A DNA stretch of 64,000 nt from Pelodera strongyloides (GCA_036852015.1 JAANDG010000354.1:1-64000); one strand, 5' to 3'; shown: positions 46,926-60,153, counted from the stretch's first letter. Notes: generated from the sequence alone by a model not told the origin. Program-made: numbers and translations.

Positions 46926-49900
46926 TTGCTTGTTTCGTATTGTAATATTAGGAGCCTCTTAAAGAATATTTCAACGGTTCAGTTACATTTGTCACAAAGT
47001 AACCCAGACCTATTTGTTTGCGTGGAAACTTGGTTGCGAAAAGATACAAACAGTTCTTTAGTACTTAATGGGTTAGATTATAATGTCATTCGCCTTGATC
47101 GTTCATCCAAAAGGGGTGGTGGGATTTGTGTTCTCGCAAATCCAAACATTATTTGCAAAGAGCATAAAAGTCTGAGAATGCAAATTACGAATTACTATGT
47201 CTAGACGTTGAGGATATTATAAATTTTAGAAAGTGCGTTTCGTAATCGTATATCGCTTACCATGTTGTACTTCAGTGGCTGATACTAGTTTATATGATGA
47301 AATAATCAATATGTGCAGTTGCGGTATTGAGAACATAGTAATCGGCGATTTCAACATTAATTATAACTGTTTTTCTCCTAGTCCTAAATCAGCAACATAA
47401 AAGGCTTTTGACGAATTTGTAACATCAATGGGGTCTTCGTACTTTGTAAACAAAGCAACACGCGAACAGCGTATAATTGATCATGTTTTCGCCAGCTCTC
47501 ATCATCTGGTATCAAGTCTAATTGTTGAACCTGCTATAGGTACCTCTGATCATAATACTATTACTTTCAATGTAAACATTCCAACTAGTCTTCTAACCAA
47601 GAAAACTCCAATTCTTGATTTTAAAAATGCAGACTGGTCCTCAATAACAAGGGCTTTATCGATTGAGTGGGAAAATTTCTTCGGATACTATTTTGATGTA
47701 AATGATTTGGAGCAAAACTTGACTGAGTACCTGCGTTATTTGATCGGTGAATTTGTCCCACTTAAATATCACGAATTGCAAATAACAAAATTTCCTGCAT
47801 ATATAAAGAAAATGCTTTATCATACACGTCGTTTATTCCTTATCAATAGAAAAAATCCATCTGTTGGAAATTCAGCTATCATGAGAAACATAAACTGCAA
47901 TTTAGAAAAGGCGCTCCAAAGTTTTTCGCTCACTAGGAAAAGAAAATTTTTGATAATAAATTCGGAAAGAAGTTTTTCTCTTACATAAATGCTCGTATAA
48001 CTCTGTTAATGGATTGCGCTTTCGCACCGGAAAAGTGGGTTGTGCGAATTCGCACAGCAAACTTTCCAAATTCGCGCCGGCAAAATTCCCGGTGCGAAAT
48101 CGCAGACTCTCGTGTGCTCTGCGAATTCGCACCGAAAAACGTAAAAAAACTGTTCACCCTCTTCACCCTCTCCGCAGTGCCTGCTCTCTCGCCTAGGATG
48201 TTGCACTGCGAATTCGCACCGGAAATGCTGCGAATTCGCAGAGCAAAAAATCCAGATCCAGGTTTTTTTCCGGTGCGAATTCGCAGAACAACATCCTAGA
48301 AAAGGAAAATGCAATATCGCAGTAATTGTGGACCCCGATACCCGAAATACCGTCTGCGACGCTAAGATAAAAGCCGAGCTTATTGGGAAACAATTTAACT
48401 CAGTCCTTACGAAAGATAATGATTGCTTTCCATTTATGAGTACAAAGTCATCAATGTACAGAAATCATAAACTGCCAATCGTTTTCCCTCATGTAGTTAA
48501 AGTTTTGGGAAAGTTAAAGAATTCTTTTTCGATTACATCTGATGGTATCCCGCAATATTTTCTCAAATCTTTGAAGAGCGAACTAGCTGAGCCACTTTCC
48601 ATTATCTATAATATTTCCCTTGAAACAGGCAAAATGCCGGATACTTGGCGAAAATCTATTGTCGCCCCAGTTCCTAAAATCTCAAAGCCAACTCTCCCAG
48701 TTCATTTTCGACCAATCTCAATAAATAGCGCTATATGCAATGATTGTTCTTCAACAAATGAACCGTTTTGTTTTGAAATTAAATTGTTTACCAGAGGAGC
48801 AGTATGGGTTCATTTGGGGAAAATATGTAGAATTGCAGATGCTGGACTGTCAGAAAAATTGGCTTTCTTCTCATGTAAAAGGGGAATTAATTGATGTAGT
48901 CTATTTGGATATAGCAAAGGCTTTTGATAAGGTTGTCCACTCGAAATAGGTTTTCAAGTTACATAAATTGGTCTTCCCTGATCAACTTGTTCAGTTGATA
49001 AAAGATTTTCCTTCTCAAAGAACTTTTTCTGTCAAAATAAATAATAGCACCTTTTCAAGTGAATTCACAGCTCCCTCTGGGGTCCCACAGGGCTCAATTT
49101 TAGCGCGACTACTCTTTTTACTCTACATATCCGACCTCCCGAAGGCAGTAAAAACTTCGCCGAGCATTTCAATAAGGTGTTTGGCCGATGATTGTAAAGT
49201 ATTTGTTTTGCCGATGATTGTAAAGTATTGTCAATACAAAAGATAATGTGCATCAGGGGCACATAAATTACTCCAAATCTCTTTAAACGCTCTATCAGAT
49301 TTTTGCAATGATTGGCAAATTGAACTATCCGAATCAAAATGCAATGTATTATATCTCGGGAAAAATAACATGAAATCTGTCTATCTACGAAGTGAAAATT
49401 TTTGCATTGGGTTCGGTTAGTACAATTAGAGGTCTTGGCATACAAGTGCAAAACAATTGGCAATACGTTGATCATATAAGCAAAATGTATACTAAATGAG
49501 TGGATGCTTGGATTGCGATTAACAAAACCATAAAACAGAGAAATCCTTTAATACTCTTGAAAGCATATAAAACATATGTTCGACCAATCCTTGAATTTGC
49601 AGGCGTTGTTTGGAGCCCTTACTTAAAGAAAGACATAACCAAAGTTGAAAAAGTGCAAGCGCGATTACGCGCATTATCTTTCAAAAATGTTTTGGACAAT
49701 CTCCGATCCAATGCTATAGCGAAAGGCTACGTAAGTTTAACCTTTTATGTCTGCAACAACGACGTATCAATCAAGACCTTGTATTTGCATTTAAGTTCCT
49801 CAAGGGAGAACTCTCCATATCGTTTAGTAAATATTATGCTTGGAGACCTACTAGAGGTCGTATTTCATCTTTTGAATTGCACGTGCCCTTCTCGAAACTG

Positions 49901-50095
49901 AATCCTTATTATCACAGTTTCTTTATTCGTACGGCTAAATGGCTAAACAAAACTCCCAGATAAACTATTACGAATACCAAGTTCCAAATCTCTTTGCCGG
50001 CGTTTAAAGTCAATGGATAGAAACGATCTGCTCACTTTATTAGATATAAGTGTAATTGAGTCCAACTTTCCAGAGTACAAACTTACTTTGTATCG
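46926..50095 (+). pseudogene. Non-LTR retrotransposon (endonuclease-RT), degenerate
   Basis: APE-type endonuclease: YCNIRSLLKN, ETWLRKD, SSKRGGGICVL, GDFNINYN, then QRIIDHVF and GTSDHN. Reverse transcriptase: DGIPQYFLKSL, TGKMPDTWRKSIVAPVPK, HFRPISI, VVYLDIAKAFDKVVH, PSGVPQGSILARLLFLLYISDL, and a decayed catalytic box LADD followed by a frame change. C-terminal: KTYVRPILEFAGVVWSPYLKKDI. The motif set fits CR1/jockey-like LINEs. Frames change at about 47205, 47990, 48780, 49240 and 49475, and a MITE cluster splits endonuclease from RT. A T-rich tail with AATAAATAAATAAAT near 50745 may be the 3' end. Confidence 0.85.
48005..48300. mobile_element. Nested small elements rich in GCGAATTCGC, inserted in the LINE
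   Basis: The inner unit 48193-48299 has inverted ends CTAGGATGTTG...CAACATCCTAG, each followed inward by a GCGAATTCGCACCGG-like block. To the left, 48005-48190 has further copies of the same block. Several perfect 10-bp GCGAATTCGC palindromes occur. The insert interrupts LINE coding sequence, so it is younger than the LINE. Confidence 0.75.
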
Positions 50096-50099
50096 CTAA

Positions 50100-50840
50100 T
50101 TTTATTTCGTTCAGATTATGGGAATAAACTGGTATGGTCCTATATTACCCCCTGATGCTTGGTTTCCGATGTGAACAAATGCTGCTTATTTCGGCTACGA
50201 GGACAATTTAAATTCAACAATTTCTTTGTTTGCTGATTTCGTGCTTATTCTTGTGTCTCGTTTTATTGTGCTACATTTCCACCGAGGAGTTCTTTATTTT
50301 TGGTTGATCTACGCTTTATTGGTGTGCTTTGTCTTCATAGTTTTGCAAAAAATTGCCAATATCGAGTGGCTTATCCACTAAAAGCCATTTGCGGCGCTGC
50401 GATGTTTTATTGTAGCGCATGCGGTTTCCTGCGGGTGGAGGGTATTCACTGTGCTAGTTTTTGAGTATCTGTTGTAATAGCTTTATTTTTACCTAAGCCC
50501 ACTCGTTCAGTTCTTATCTCGTGGCCCATTTTTTGAGGTAATAACAATACAATATCGCCCACATATCTTATGATCGCGGCAAATATTTGCAAAACTTGAA
50601 ATGCCTGACACCATTTATACATTACGCTTGATTTCCATTGTTTTATTATCAAATCACCTGTTTGCTAATCAACGACAACACGGCGAGTTATATACTACTT
50701 TCTTTTCATCATTTCATTGTGATGCTCACCCTGTGGTGTTATTTAATAAATAAATAAATATTCTGAATATCCAAAACATCCTGACATGCAGTATTGACTC
50801 AAAACAGAAGTTCATTTTTTGGACATGAACTGTATTAATA
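50100..50840. other. LINE 3' region and spacer
   Basis: Probably LINE 3' UTR up to the AATAAA-repeat near 50755, then short unique sequence. No gene supported. Confidence 0.4.
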
Positions 50841-51307
50841 TTAAAGGGACAGGCCCATCAAATTAAACCTATATTTACGATTTCGTCTTAATTTTTATTA
50901 AAAGTGTTTATTACAATATATGCAAACCAAATTTTATCGACATTCACCCCGGGGAACTTTTTCCGACGAGCGCATCCACAAATGTATACCGTTGCCTGGC
51001 CCTTCCTCTCGTTGTCTATCCGCTCTGGTTGTCTGCTCTCTCGGTTTTTTTTCTCTAGCACCTCTTTATTGAGCATACTCTCTCATGCGTAATTTTGTAA
51101 CTGTGTTATAACATACGAGAAGTAAAAGAATTATTAGGACTAGATGGATGCAAATACGGTACCCTTATGAGTTGGGCTCGGCGTAAAAAAGTTACCCGGG
51201 GTGAATGTGGATAAAAATTAGTGTGTATATATTGTAATAAACGCTGCTAATAAAAAATAACATGAAATCGTAAATATATGTTTATTTTGATGGGCCTGTC
51301 CCTTTAA
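50841..51307. mobile_element. Foldback MITE, family 3, TTAA-flanked
   Basis: Ends TTAAAGGGACAGGCCCATCA and its exact complement, both bounded by TTAA. Imperfect inverted arms include ACATTCACCCCGGGGAAC near 50940 versus a related GTTACCCGGGGTGAATGT near 51195. About 460 bp, no transposase ORF. It shares only the terminal AAAGGGA and TTAA with families 1 and 2. Confidence 0.85.
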
Positions 51308-51949
51308 GACTCCGTTTTTCTTACGGAAACGTTTGGTGACGGAGTATTCCACCGATAGATTTTTTGCCAGTCGGAACGTTCAATTTTCTTGCGATATATG
51401 TTAGAAGAGCCCATCTAACAGTTAAAAAAGGTTAAAGCTGCAAACGCCAATGCAAACGGTTAACTAGAGGAAATGGCGCACTTCGTCGCCAATAGATAGC
51501 TAATAAATGAATATTTAACAACATCTGTCCGGAGGTGGTTATGGCTGAACAAGTACCAGATTTTTACGAAAACCAAGACGCTAACCGCTTAGAGAAGTAA
51601 ATAAACAAAAAAAAGAATGAGCAACATCCGCACGTTTGAATGTGGTTGGATGTCACGGATGTTTGGATGTTCTAGATCTTCTAAGCAGGAGGCCCAACCT
51701 GATGTCCTGCTCTACACTACGCAAGAGACACCTGTGACGACTGCACTAGATGGACGTCTGCCACAACCTTTATTCTTCCTATCTTTTTCTTCTTTTTTTT
51801 TGGTTGTATTACGTGCATGCATATATAGTGGTCAAATAATCTGATTGTCGCTTGACTGAAAAGAACTGTGAAAAGCAACATAAACGTTGGTAAAAAGGGG
51901 ATCCAAGTAATTGTAGTGTAAGTAACTATAGAAAATAAAAAGCAAGTAG
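51308..51949. other. Spacer before second LINE
   Basis: No gene recognised. It includes CGCACGTTTGAATGTGG / GGATGTTTGGATGTTC short repeats near 51630-51670. Confidence 0.4.
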
Positions 51950-53085
51950 ACATAATTTATTTTGATTTTGCCAAGGCGTTTGATCGGGTCTCCCACAAGA
52001 AGCTGCTTTGCAAATAAGTAGGCATGCAATTTCCTTCTTTTATATGTAAATGGATTGAAAATTGGCTTAATGATCGCAAAATGCTTGTGAGAGTTGGTCG
52101 GATGTTGTAGATTGTACTAGTGTCGGATGTTGTAGATTGTACTAGTGGTGTAGCACAGGGATCAGTGTTAGGTCCAATCCTATTCTCGTTGTTTACCTCC
52201 GACCTAGCAATATCGTTGAGAAGCCTAGGTATTTCATTTGTAATGTATGCAGATGACATAAAAATATACAGTACTATTAATGATCCTATAGATAGAATTT
52301 TAGTTCAACGCGCAATAAACCTGGTGCATGATTGGTCAATTGAGTTTCAGTTACCTTTGGCTCCTCATAAGTGCCGAGCACTGTACATTGGCCCAAACAA
52401 TCCAAAAGTGGACTACATTTGTAAGTCGGTTGTGATTGAAAAGGTAATTCAGCTCAAAGGCCTAGGATTTATTATGACACAAGATTTATCCTTTTCTAAA
52501 CATATTTCCTTTGTTTGCGCCCAAGCAAGAAAAATAATGTTTGCTATCTTTCGCACTCTGAAAACGCGGAAGGCAAACTTTTTGGTTCTTGCATATTCTC
52601 TTTATGTATTCAATTCCAGAGTCAGGCTCGGTTGTCCATATAAATAAAAGGATAAGGTGGCACTAGATCGGATTCAACTAACTTGATTACAAAGATACAC
52701 CCTCTAGTTCAGATAGAGATACATTATTGAAGCTTGATACACTTGACAATTGACGTAGGAGGGCAGATGCTAGAATGCTCAGAAAAATATTGGTTGGCAA
52801 ATGCGGCCATTATCTACGTTCAGTGTACAAATTCAGGCATTCTAATCTGTCCGCTCGACGTGGTCGTGACAAAATCATGAGCCCTCGGGTGACTAGGAAT
52901 GTTCGCAGGCACTGTTTTTTCCATCACTTATGATTGAGAGTAACCCTCGCCTATTCCTGTAAAACTGTTTTTATTTGGTGCTTTTATTTTAATCAGATTT
53001 GCATTTTCATATTTCATAGGTATTCATTGTGGTACTGCCTTGACAAAACTTGTGCGCCTTTTATGTTCTTAATAAATGTTATGTT
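51950..53085 (+). pseudogene. Non-LTR reverse transcriptase fragment, 5' truncated
   Basis: Starts inside RT: IIYFDFAKAFDRVSHKKLL, a stop, then KWIENWLNDRKM. From 52120 a 175-codon frame gives GVAQGSVLGPILFSLFTSDL, the intact catalytic box FVMYADDIKIY, HDWSIEFQLPLAPHKC and FIMTQDLSFSKHI. It ends with AATAAATGTTATGTTATGTTA, a short simple-repeat 3' tail typical of CR1-like elements. It differs in sequence from the LINE upstream, so it is a separate family member. Dead on arrival by 5' truncation. Confidence 0.85.
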
Positions 53086-54892
53086 ATGTTAAAGGAGTTA
53101 CAATCGCAAGTATCTGATACGAAAAATAACGCAGTGTGTGAAATATTTATGAAATACTTAGTTCTTAGTTATTAGTTCTTCAATCACAATTTTATTGTCT
53201 ATATTTTGATTGGAATAGGATTTCTTTGTTATGGTATGTATGGCTTCCGCAGATGAATCACATGCAACAACATCTTTTAAATGAAACTGTGGGGTGTATT
53301 TAAATATCAAGATAGAACTATGAATAAAAAGTCAAACCCTGGAATATTGTGTGTCGCATTATTATTCAACACGGTTGGCGACCGCGGTTGATAATGACAG
53401 GTATTGAGCCGGAAAGGAAAGTAGAGGCCGCATTAAAAATTCATTCCTCAAGAATAAAGGAACCTTCAAGGAGCTTTCCACAACCACTAATCTTAGCAAA
53501 GGAAGGCAATGAATTGGGCGCGGGAGCAGTAGTGTATCACATGACGGAAGACAGGACAGGCAGAAGCTTTGGACTTTGAATATACATTGAGAAAAATACT
53601 AATAAAATTAAAAGGACTGAGTGAAGATCCAAAGCGCTCTGCACACTGCACAAAATTATTTTCCTTGAGGGAATAATCATTCTAATGGTTAGCATGGAAA
53701 AATATGGTTGATCAAAATATCTGGAAAGGTCGCGAAGAATTGCTCCTTATGGTTATGGTTAGACCTTTGACAGAAATTATTTCTTTGGAAAATTTTCCAG
53801 CTTGGAAAAGTTTTTAAAACTGCAAATCTGTAGGAAATGAAACAAATGCAGAATACAAGACAATTCAAGAAAAAGACAAATAAATACATAAAGTACGCAC
53901 AACGCAACATATATGGTGAAAAAAAATACATGAATACCAAAGCAACGCATACAGTTAAAAATACATAAATACCAAAGCAACGTATACAGTTAAAAAATAC
54001 ATAAATACCGGTAAGCAACATATACAGTTAAAAATACATAAAACCGTTAAAAAATATAAACATTCTGAGACGAGAAAAAATCCAATCGGAGTAAGAGAAA
54101 AAATACAATGGGAGTATCGGAAGAATATCTCACAATTAGGAGAAAATAAGATTCAAATGCAAAATTGAACCAGAATGCGGAGAGGCCGCGTTGGGATGCA
54201 CATAAGAGGCTTGGTTGAAACTTTGGTTTCTTTAGTGTTAGCACTCATATTCAATTTTTAATTTTCATTTGGCAAAAAATTTGGCATTTTGGTCAACTAT
54301 TTGGAAAAGTTCTTGAACGCGTACTATGATGAATATTTTTAGCTATCGGATTGCATCTAAACTTTTGCGAAAGTTTATTCAAACGGATATAGAACGTTTC
54401 ACAAATTTCCGTGTCACACTTGCGCAGGGCCACGCTACTCCTCACTGTATTTTTTCAGTATTTTTTTTGCTCATCGTATCCTCAATGGGAGCTATGAAAA
54501 CTATAGTATATTAAGTAAAAACAGTGTGATAAAGTAAGTTCTTAGTGATTTGCAAACAGCTTGGGCGCAGGAAATTATGGTTCAGGCAGCTGCATAAAGC
54601 GCAACTAAATTAAAGTGTAAGATAATTCAAGAACATAATAGCAAATCGTTGTACTAGCGCAGACGAGGATAATATATGGAAAGGATATAGACTCTGGTAA
54701 AGGATGAAGGTGCCCCAGGTTTTCATTTATGATTAGGCATTGTCACTGTTCACGGGCGAGCATAACTATAAAGACCTACTTAAATAGAGGACAATAAATG
54801 AAAAGAAGAAGGCGCGTGATATGATAAGGAAAAAAAGTAAAGAACGAGACATCATATTAAAAAAGCCACTACAATAAAAAAAACTGACTTAC
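53086..54892. other. Gene-poor spacer with a ~37-43-bp tandem repeat
   Basis: 53885-54060 carries four copies of AGCAAC.TATACAGTTAAAAATACATAAATACC. A weak open stretch at 53400-53579 has GAGAVVYHM, vaguely like an RNase H boundary, but is not supported. Confidence 0.45.
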
Positions 54893-54954
54893 TTGCTGAT
54901 GTTCGCTGATACTGCTTGAAGCTGATAAAAAGCTGGTTGACGAGGGTACGCCAA
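54893..54954 (-). other. Orphan exon-like segment
   Basis: 62 bp bounded by AACTGAAAT's complement ATTTCAGTT (acceptor) and CAAGTAAGT (strong donor) on the minus strand. It is open in all three frames, so coding cannot be assigned. No partner exon identified. Confidence 0.25.
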
Positions 54955-56605
54955 CTGAAATGGATACATATAGAGAAAACGAAAATAGAGCGTTATCTGT
55001 TCACATCATACGGAATAACGACAGGGAACAAAATAAGAAAACGGAGAATCGCAGGAAAGTCAAATTTTAGCTTAGCATAATATTTCTTCTGGCACTGAAA
55101 TATGAAATGGACAGGAACACATATAGTGGACGACCAAGAGGCGGTCTGAAACATCCAAAAACCGAAGCAAAGAAGGGTTTTATGAAAACAAATTTATTCA
55201 GAGGAAATGTTCATCTTCGATTAGTGTATAAAGATGTCAGTGTCACAGGAAGCACTCGTATTCCGTCCAGGAAGTTTTTTTCGCAGCCGTTCATCACATA
55301 GAGACATCCATCATGAAAAAGTATACATTATTATAAACACAGCATTATGCAAATACTGATTATTTTTCACTCCTTTGTACACTGCTTTGTGATTTTTCCT
55401 TCTGTGGTTCTTTTTTCTGATTAAATTTGGGTGTGAAAGACAGACATGGAAATCGATTAGGTCATCTGCTTCAGTAGTAACGGTCCTGAAGCTGACAGTC
55501 GGTGTCAGAAGCCTCTTAAGACATATGGTTTAACGTGGACTTCGCGGTGTGGAGAAAGTGCATTACGGGAATGCGGCTACGTTGGGAATAGTTTTTTTTT
55601 ATTACTAACGTTATTGGGTTTTGAACATGATGGTTATAAATTACGTTTTGGATTTCTCGTCATCAAAAGTCTTAAAGGAGGAGGCTCACGAGATCTGAGT
55701 GTATGATTTCTTTCTTCTTATCGATATATGATGGTATTTGCTCCAAGAAACATGCCTTAAAGCAAAAGCTTTTAATTAGAAGGAATAAATCAATGTAATG
55801 CACAAAATTCCTGATCTGTTTCCTCTTATTGTATGTATCAATAAACTATTATATATAACCTTTGCTTAATATTTCGGACCCATGAGGTAGTACAATAAGG
55901 CTAGTTAATCTCATAATAAGCAGTGATTAGAAAAGAAATTAGAAGCATAACCAAATCAGCTGTGAGTCAGATTTACCTGTTTCTCGCTTACAGAGACGCG
56001 AGACACCATCAGATATAGAAAACGACCGCCTCCACACAACGAAACTAAAAGTCTAAAACTCATTATTCAGAATGTTCTTCGCATGCTGTTATGTAGAAGT
56101 GAGGTTAACATTATAACGACCGGAGAACCCACGATCACCCGCACAAAATAGGAAGACACACTGTTTCATCTACATGTATTTCAGCTTGACGGAACTTTTT
56201 CGCCAATACCACAACACGTTTCAAAAAACATACTGTTCAACAAATTGACAGCACGCACCTCTGCAGCATATGCACTCTTTTTTCATTGATGGTTGCTGGA
56301 ACAAGAGGCACTCTCCAGATGTGTATGTAGATTGTTGTTAATATTCTGGAACTCCACAGGAACATTCAAACATGTACGGATCAGAGGCTGCATTATTGAA
56401 CATCGTTCACCAAATAAAAGAATAAAACTAAATCTCTTTGAAATCGATAATTTTTCGTTTTACACTGTTCACATATTCCAATATTTCCATTAGATACTCA
56501 CCATAGCAAAATAAAGGTATAAAATGATTCGGTTGACTCTTATTCGCACGAATATTACAAGATGCAAGCAACAAATGGAATGGAACAATCCTTCACAGTC
56601 ACAGG
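54955..56605. other. Spacer
   Basis: AT-rich; no supported gene, repeat array or tRNA seen. Confidence 0.45.
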
Positions 56606-56723
56606 TCAACGAAGCGGTAACGGCTCCCGGTGCTGACAAATTGTTAAGATTCCAAAACTGAAATCTTCCGCATCCGAAACATCCGAATCATTCACTGGGA
56701 ACTTCATATACACGTTGATGAAA
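56606..56723 (-). CDS. Possible terminal exon of an unrecognised gene
   Basis: Follows TTTGCAG on the minus strand and reads, in phase 1, FINVYMKFPVNDSDVSDAED then FSFGILTICQHREPL to a stop. The acidic Asp/Ser segment looks coding. An upstream candidate frame at 57849-57601 (MSGDNDITRFKQTYTIKV...) sits after TTGCAG and could belong to the same gene, but no joining donor was found. Confidence 0.25.
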
Positions 56724-57909
56724 CTGCAAATATATCAATAAACGTTAATTGAAGAAGAGTGCTAAAGACTTTATAAAAAAGGAAAACGTAACTGTAAATT
56801 CGAATTTCTCGGAAATACAAAAATATCCGTCCGTTTTTTAACACATACATAAACCCACTCATATCGAACGATTCACGTGCTTCTTGTGCGGCCTACGTGA
56901 GTTTGTATGAAAAAATATGAATAAATAGAACAAAATTGTTGCTTAGGCTTCCGATTAAGAGGTCAAAGGATCAGTAATACGAGCACGAAATGTACGGACA
57001 CACATTTGAAAGGAAACAAAACATTTCTCACTTCCATTGAACATACCATCCTCGGGACTTGAGCGAGGTGTGATTAGTAGTAAGATAATTGTAGTTTATA
57101 GACCTAAAATTCGCTTGGCATAATTCCAAGAAATTAAGTCTTGGTCTCGATACGAAAATTCGTTCATGGTAGGAAGGCAATTGCATCATGGTGGTATGTG
57201 GGGGGCCCGATGGTGTGCGTGACCCGTATTATAACGGCAGCTGTGTCGAAATCCATCGAAAATATTCTCCATGTCGTTTCCAAGTAGTTTTTTTTAGAAA
57301 GTTTTTGTAATTTCTCCTGGATTTTTCGTTCATTTTGGGAGCAAATATTTAATATATTTTCCCATATGTGTTCATTAAGTGCCTAGACATTTGCTTCTCT
57401 GTCCTTGTATTATACGTCTCTGTCATTTTCACCATTCATTTGCATACTCATAAACAAATATACATTGAGTAAACATTGCAAGACCCAGACCCAATGTCGA
57501 AGTGAGGGGACATTATGTTTGTGTGGTGATTGTAATGTGAAATAATGTGAGTTAGTATAGACCTTGACATTCTTTTACCGTGGTAATACGTACGGTACAT
57601 TTAGCGATAAGTTACGATGAACATATAATGAGTTATGAAATAAGCGAGATCGAAGTGAAAGTTATTTGATTGGCTAATCTTGGAGTGGCCTTTTTCCTCG
57701 TTCCTTTCTAATCCGTCCGAGATTGACTCCGCACTAAATAGACGTTGTAACATGGATGACGTAGCTGATAATGTTTGAACTTTTATAGTGTACGTTTGCT
57801 TAAACCTTGTAATGTCATTATCACCAGACATTACTGCAATTGTTCTCAATTCTTTCTTCCATTTGGTTTATGTCTGTCCGGAATTCCTTGCTTGATGACT
57901 ACTTTTTAG

Positions 57910-58252
57910 GGTGCATCGATCGCACGGAACAGTGGAAGTTGTTACTACGTGAGACCGATTGGAGGAAGATCGTCTCACTCGAATGCTTCGACTTCTCAAA
58001 CTATTTTGCAACGGACAGCTACATAGGTATTGTTTTTCGTAAGTCTATACTTCAGCTCCCTGTCTAAACAACTATTTGAATATTTTCATTTTAGGTGGCG
58101 TTCGGAATGCGGACTCCAAGGTCTACAGGAGAAGTTTCCCCTTGTCGCCCCTCACCCCTCGTGCGCGATGTTCGACAGCAGCAAACAAGAATTTGCCCCC
58201 TGAACCGCGCTGTTCTGAGGAACCACCCGGCTGTGCTGAGGAACCCTACTAA
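57910..58252 (+). CDS. Two-exon C-terminal fragment of an unrecognised gene
   Basis: Exon 57910-58026 follows CTTTTTAG, reads CIDRTEQWKLLLRETDWRKI and ends TACATAG|GTATTG in phase 1. Exon 58095-58252 follows TTTTAG and continues in phase (GVRNADSKVYRRSF...) to a TAA after CSEEPPGCAEEPY. The frame is consistent through the splice, which supports it. No known domain; upstream exons not found. The intron start GTATTGTTTTT recurs twice more downstream. Confidence 0.35.
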
Positions 58253-58639
58253 CAATAAGGTATTGTTTTTCGTTTCTGTATCATCTTTGCGATTTACTTG
58301 AGCACTTATTTAAATAACCTGTTTAGGCTTGGACACTGCTGGAAAGGCTGCATTGTAACAGAAGATCGACCACGCTATCGGCATAGCTGTCGAAGGTCCA
58401 GAGGTCCACGCAGGTGCTCCTTTTCTATGTCTCATCCGCGTCAACGATGTCTGACAAGCTCGAGGACGTGAATTTGCTCTTCGTTATAAGGAACCCAACT
58501 AAGGTATTGTTTTTAGTGTGTTTAGCTTTTGCATGGTATATTTAAAAAATCTCTCCAGGTGATTAGACTTGCACGGCGTTGTTTTCAAATCCGTTAACGG
58601 CGGCGCGTGTTTTACTGTAACTTCACCAGTCAACTTCCA

Positions 58640-58735
58640 GACGGAATGGCCGAGACATGGAAGCCATTGCCGAGTGCTCGAGCTTGCCGTTGGTGGGAGA
58701 GGTCCATGGTTCGACCCCGCACGGCGTTCAATTTT
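58640..58735 (+). repeat. tRNA-derived SINE-like head (class II tRNA-like)
   Basis: GGAATGGCCGAGACATGG (A-box), a CTCGAGC loop (CGA), a long variable part and GGTTCGACCCC (B-box), then T9. It resembles tRNA-Ser with a poor T-stem, so it is a tRNA-derived repeat or pseudogene, not a functional tRNA. Confidence 0.5.
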
Positions 58736-58856
58736 TTTTTGCATGAAATATTACGTTCCGAAACACGGCAAGGCGAATTTCTGTTTCTCAGCCCACTACT
58801 TAATTTTCGCAATTCGCGCGAAAGGCGCAGTTCAATTTGCTTTAAAACAATTATGA

Positions 58857-60153
58857 GAAGATATTGTCTATGAATTATAGAAATAAAGTAGCTCGGCTTG
58901 AAAAACCTTTTGGGCGATTCTTGTAAAAGTTGTATCGAAAGCAGCGTGAGATATAAACATTCGAGGAATTCAAAGTTTGTGCTTTACTCTGTTTTGAGTT
59001 ATTTTTTGCCAAAAATTGTTTGAAAAAAAGATAAAAACATTGGAGAATATGAACAACAACAAAAAAACTAGTAAATAGGCCAAACCGTTGTATATTATGA
59101 ACGCAATTTGTGTGCCCCGCTTGTTTGCCTCTAGAGGACAGTGATGTTCGAATCGGGGAAAGTTCAAATCCCTCCCCTGCTCTTTCAAACGCCATTGTAG
59201 TTTCTCACATGAAAAATGTTCAATTATTTGACAATTAGTTTAAGTGTTAATATCACTACGATGCATAGCTTAAAAGAAAAACATCCTCGGAAAACGAAAA
59301 AGGTGAACATACAATGGCAATTCCCGGTAAACTGCTTGCTCGCTTTTAATACGAATACATTCGAATGTATTCGTATTACTTATTTGTTACTTGAATGGTC
59401 GTTCATCAGCAACCAATATCATTTGCGCATTGTTTGACAGAAGTAGGTACGGCTTTAAAACGCGATTGCTTTTAATGCCTTTCCTCACAATAGTTGACAT
59501 TTTTCTAATTTTTGAAATAAAAGGTGGAAGCGGCCAGCTGGGATAATGATCGCATGTAGTTAAAATTAGTTGATGACATTGATGTCCTCTGCCACGTTCG
59601 ACACTTCGCTTGGTTTGCTATATTACGTAGGGATTCTTCTTTTAAACTCAAATGATAGTTCAGAAAATTCCTTGTGCGCTTACCGTACAACTATCTAACG
59701 GTGTGACACCAAAAGATTTGCTGTCGCTGAACACACACATGCTTGGTCAAGGATTTTTCATTCATTATTAAAGCGAATTAGCGGTCGGTCTCAACAAAAA
59801 AAAATAGAAAGAGGGGAGGAGTAAATAACCGTGCGTTGATTACATTTAAACCGTGAGTTTTTGGGCTTATTATACTTGCAAATTCAAAATATTTTGCCAA
59901 CATTTCGTCAGTTGGATGCAGCGGAATGTTTAATTATTTCAAATTCCCAGATGTCGATTTTTCCAGCTATTTTACTAGGTCGATCGCCATGTGCGGATTT
60001 TTCCATACAAAATCAAAAAAATTCTTAGTTTGCACACATTTTTTTTTGTAATACGCACTTATTTGTTTGTGTTTTTATATTTATTTTCGCTGATAACTGT
60101 TTTTAAACTATTTTTGGGGAAAAATCCCCAAACCGGGTGATACTAAATTGAGG
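58857..60153. other. Gene-poor stretch with a 32-bp perfect palindrome
   Basis: No gene seen. 59347-59378 is a perfect palindrome. A B-box-like GTTCAAATCC near 59163 suggests another worn SINE. Confidence 0.45.

Noticed and set aside
53400..53579. Possible RNase H-like remnant (LILAKEGNELGAGAVVYHM)
   Set aside because: Weak resemblance only; no DAS motif and no neighbouring RT or integrase.
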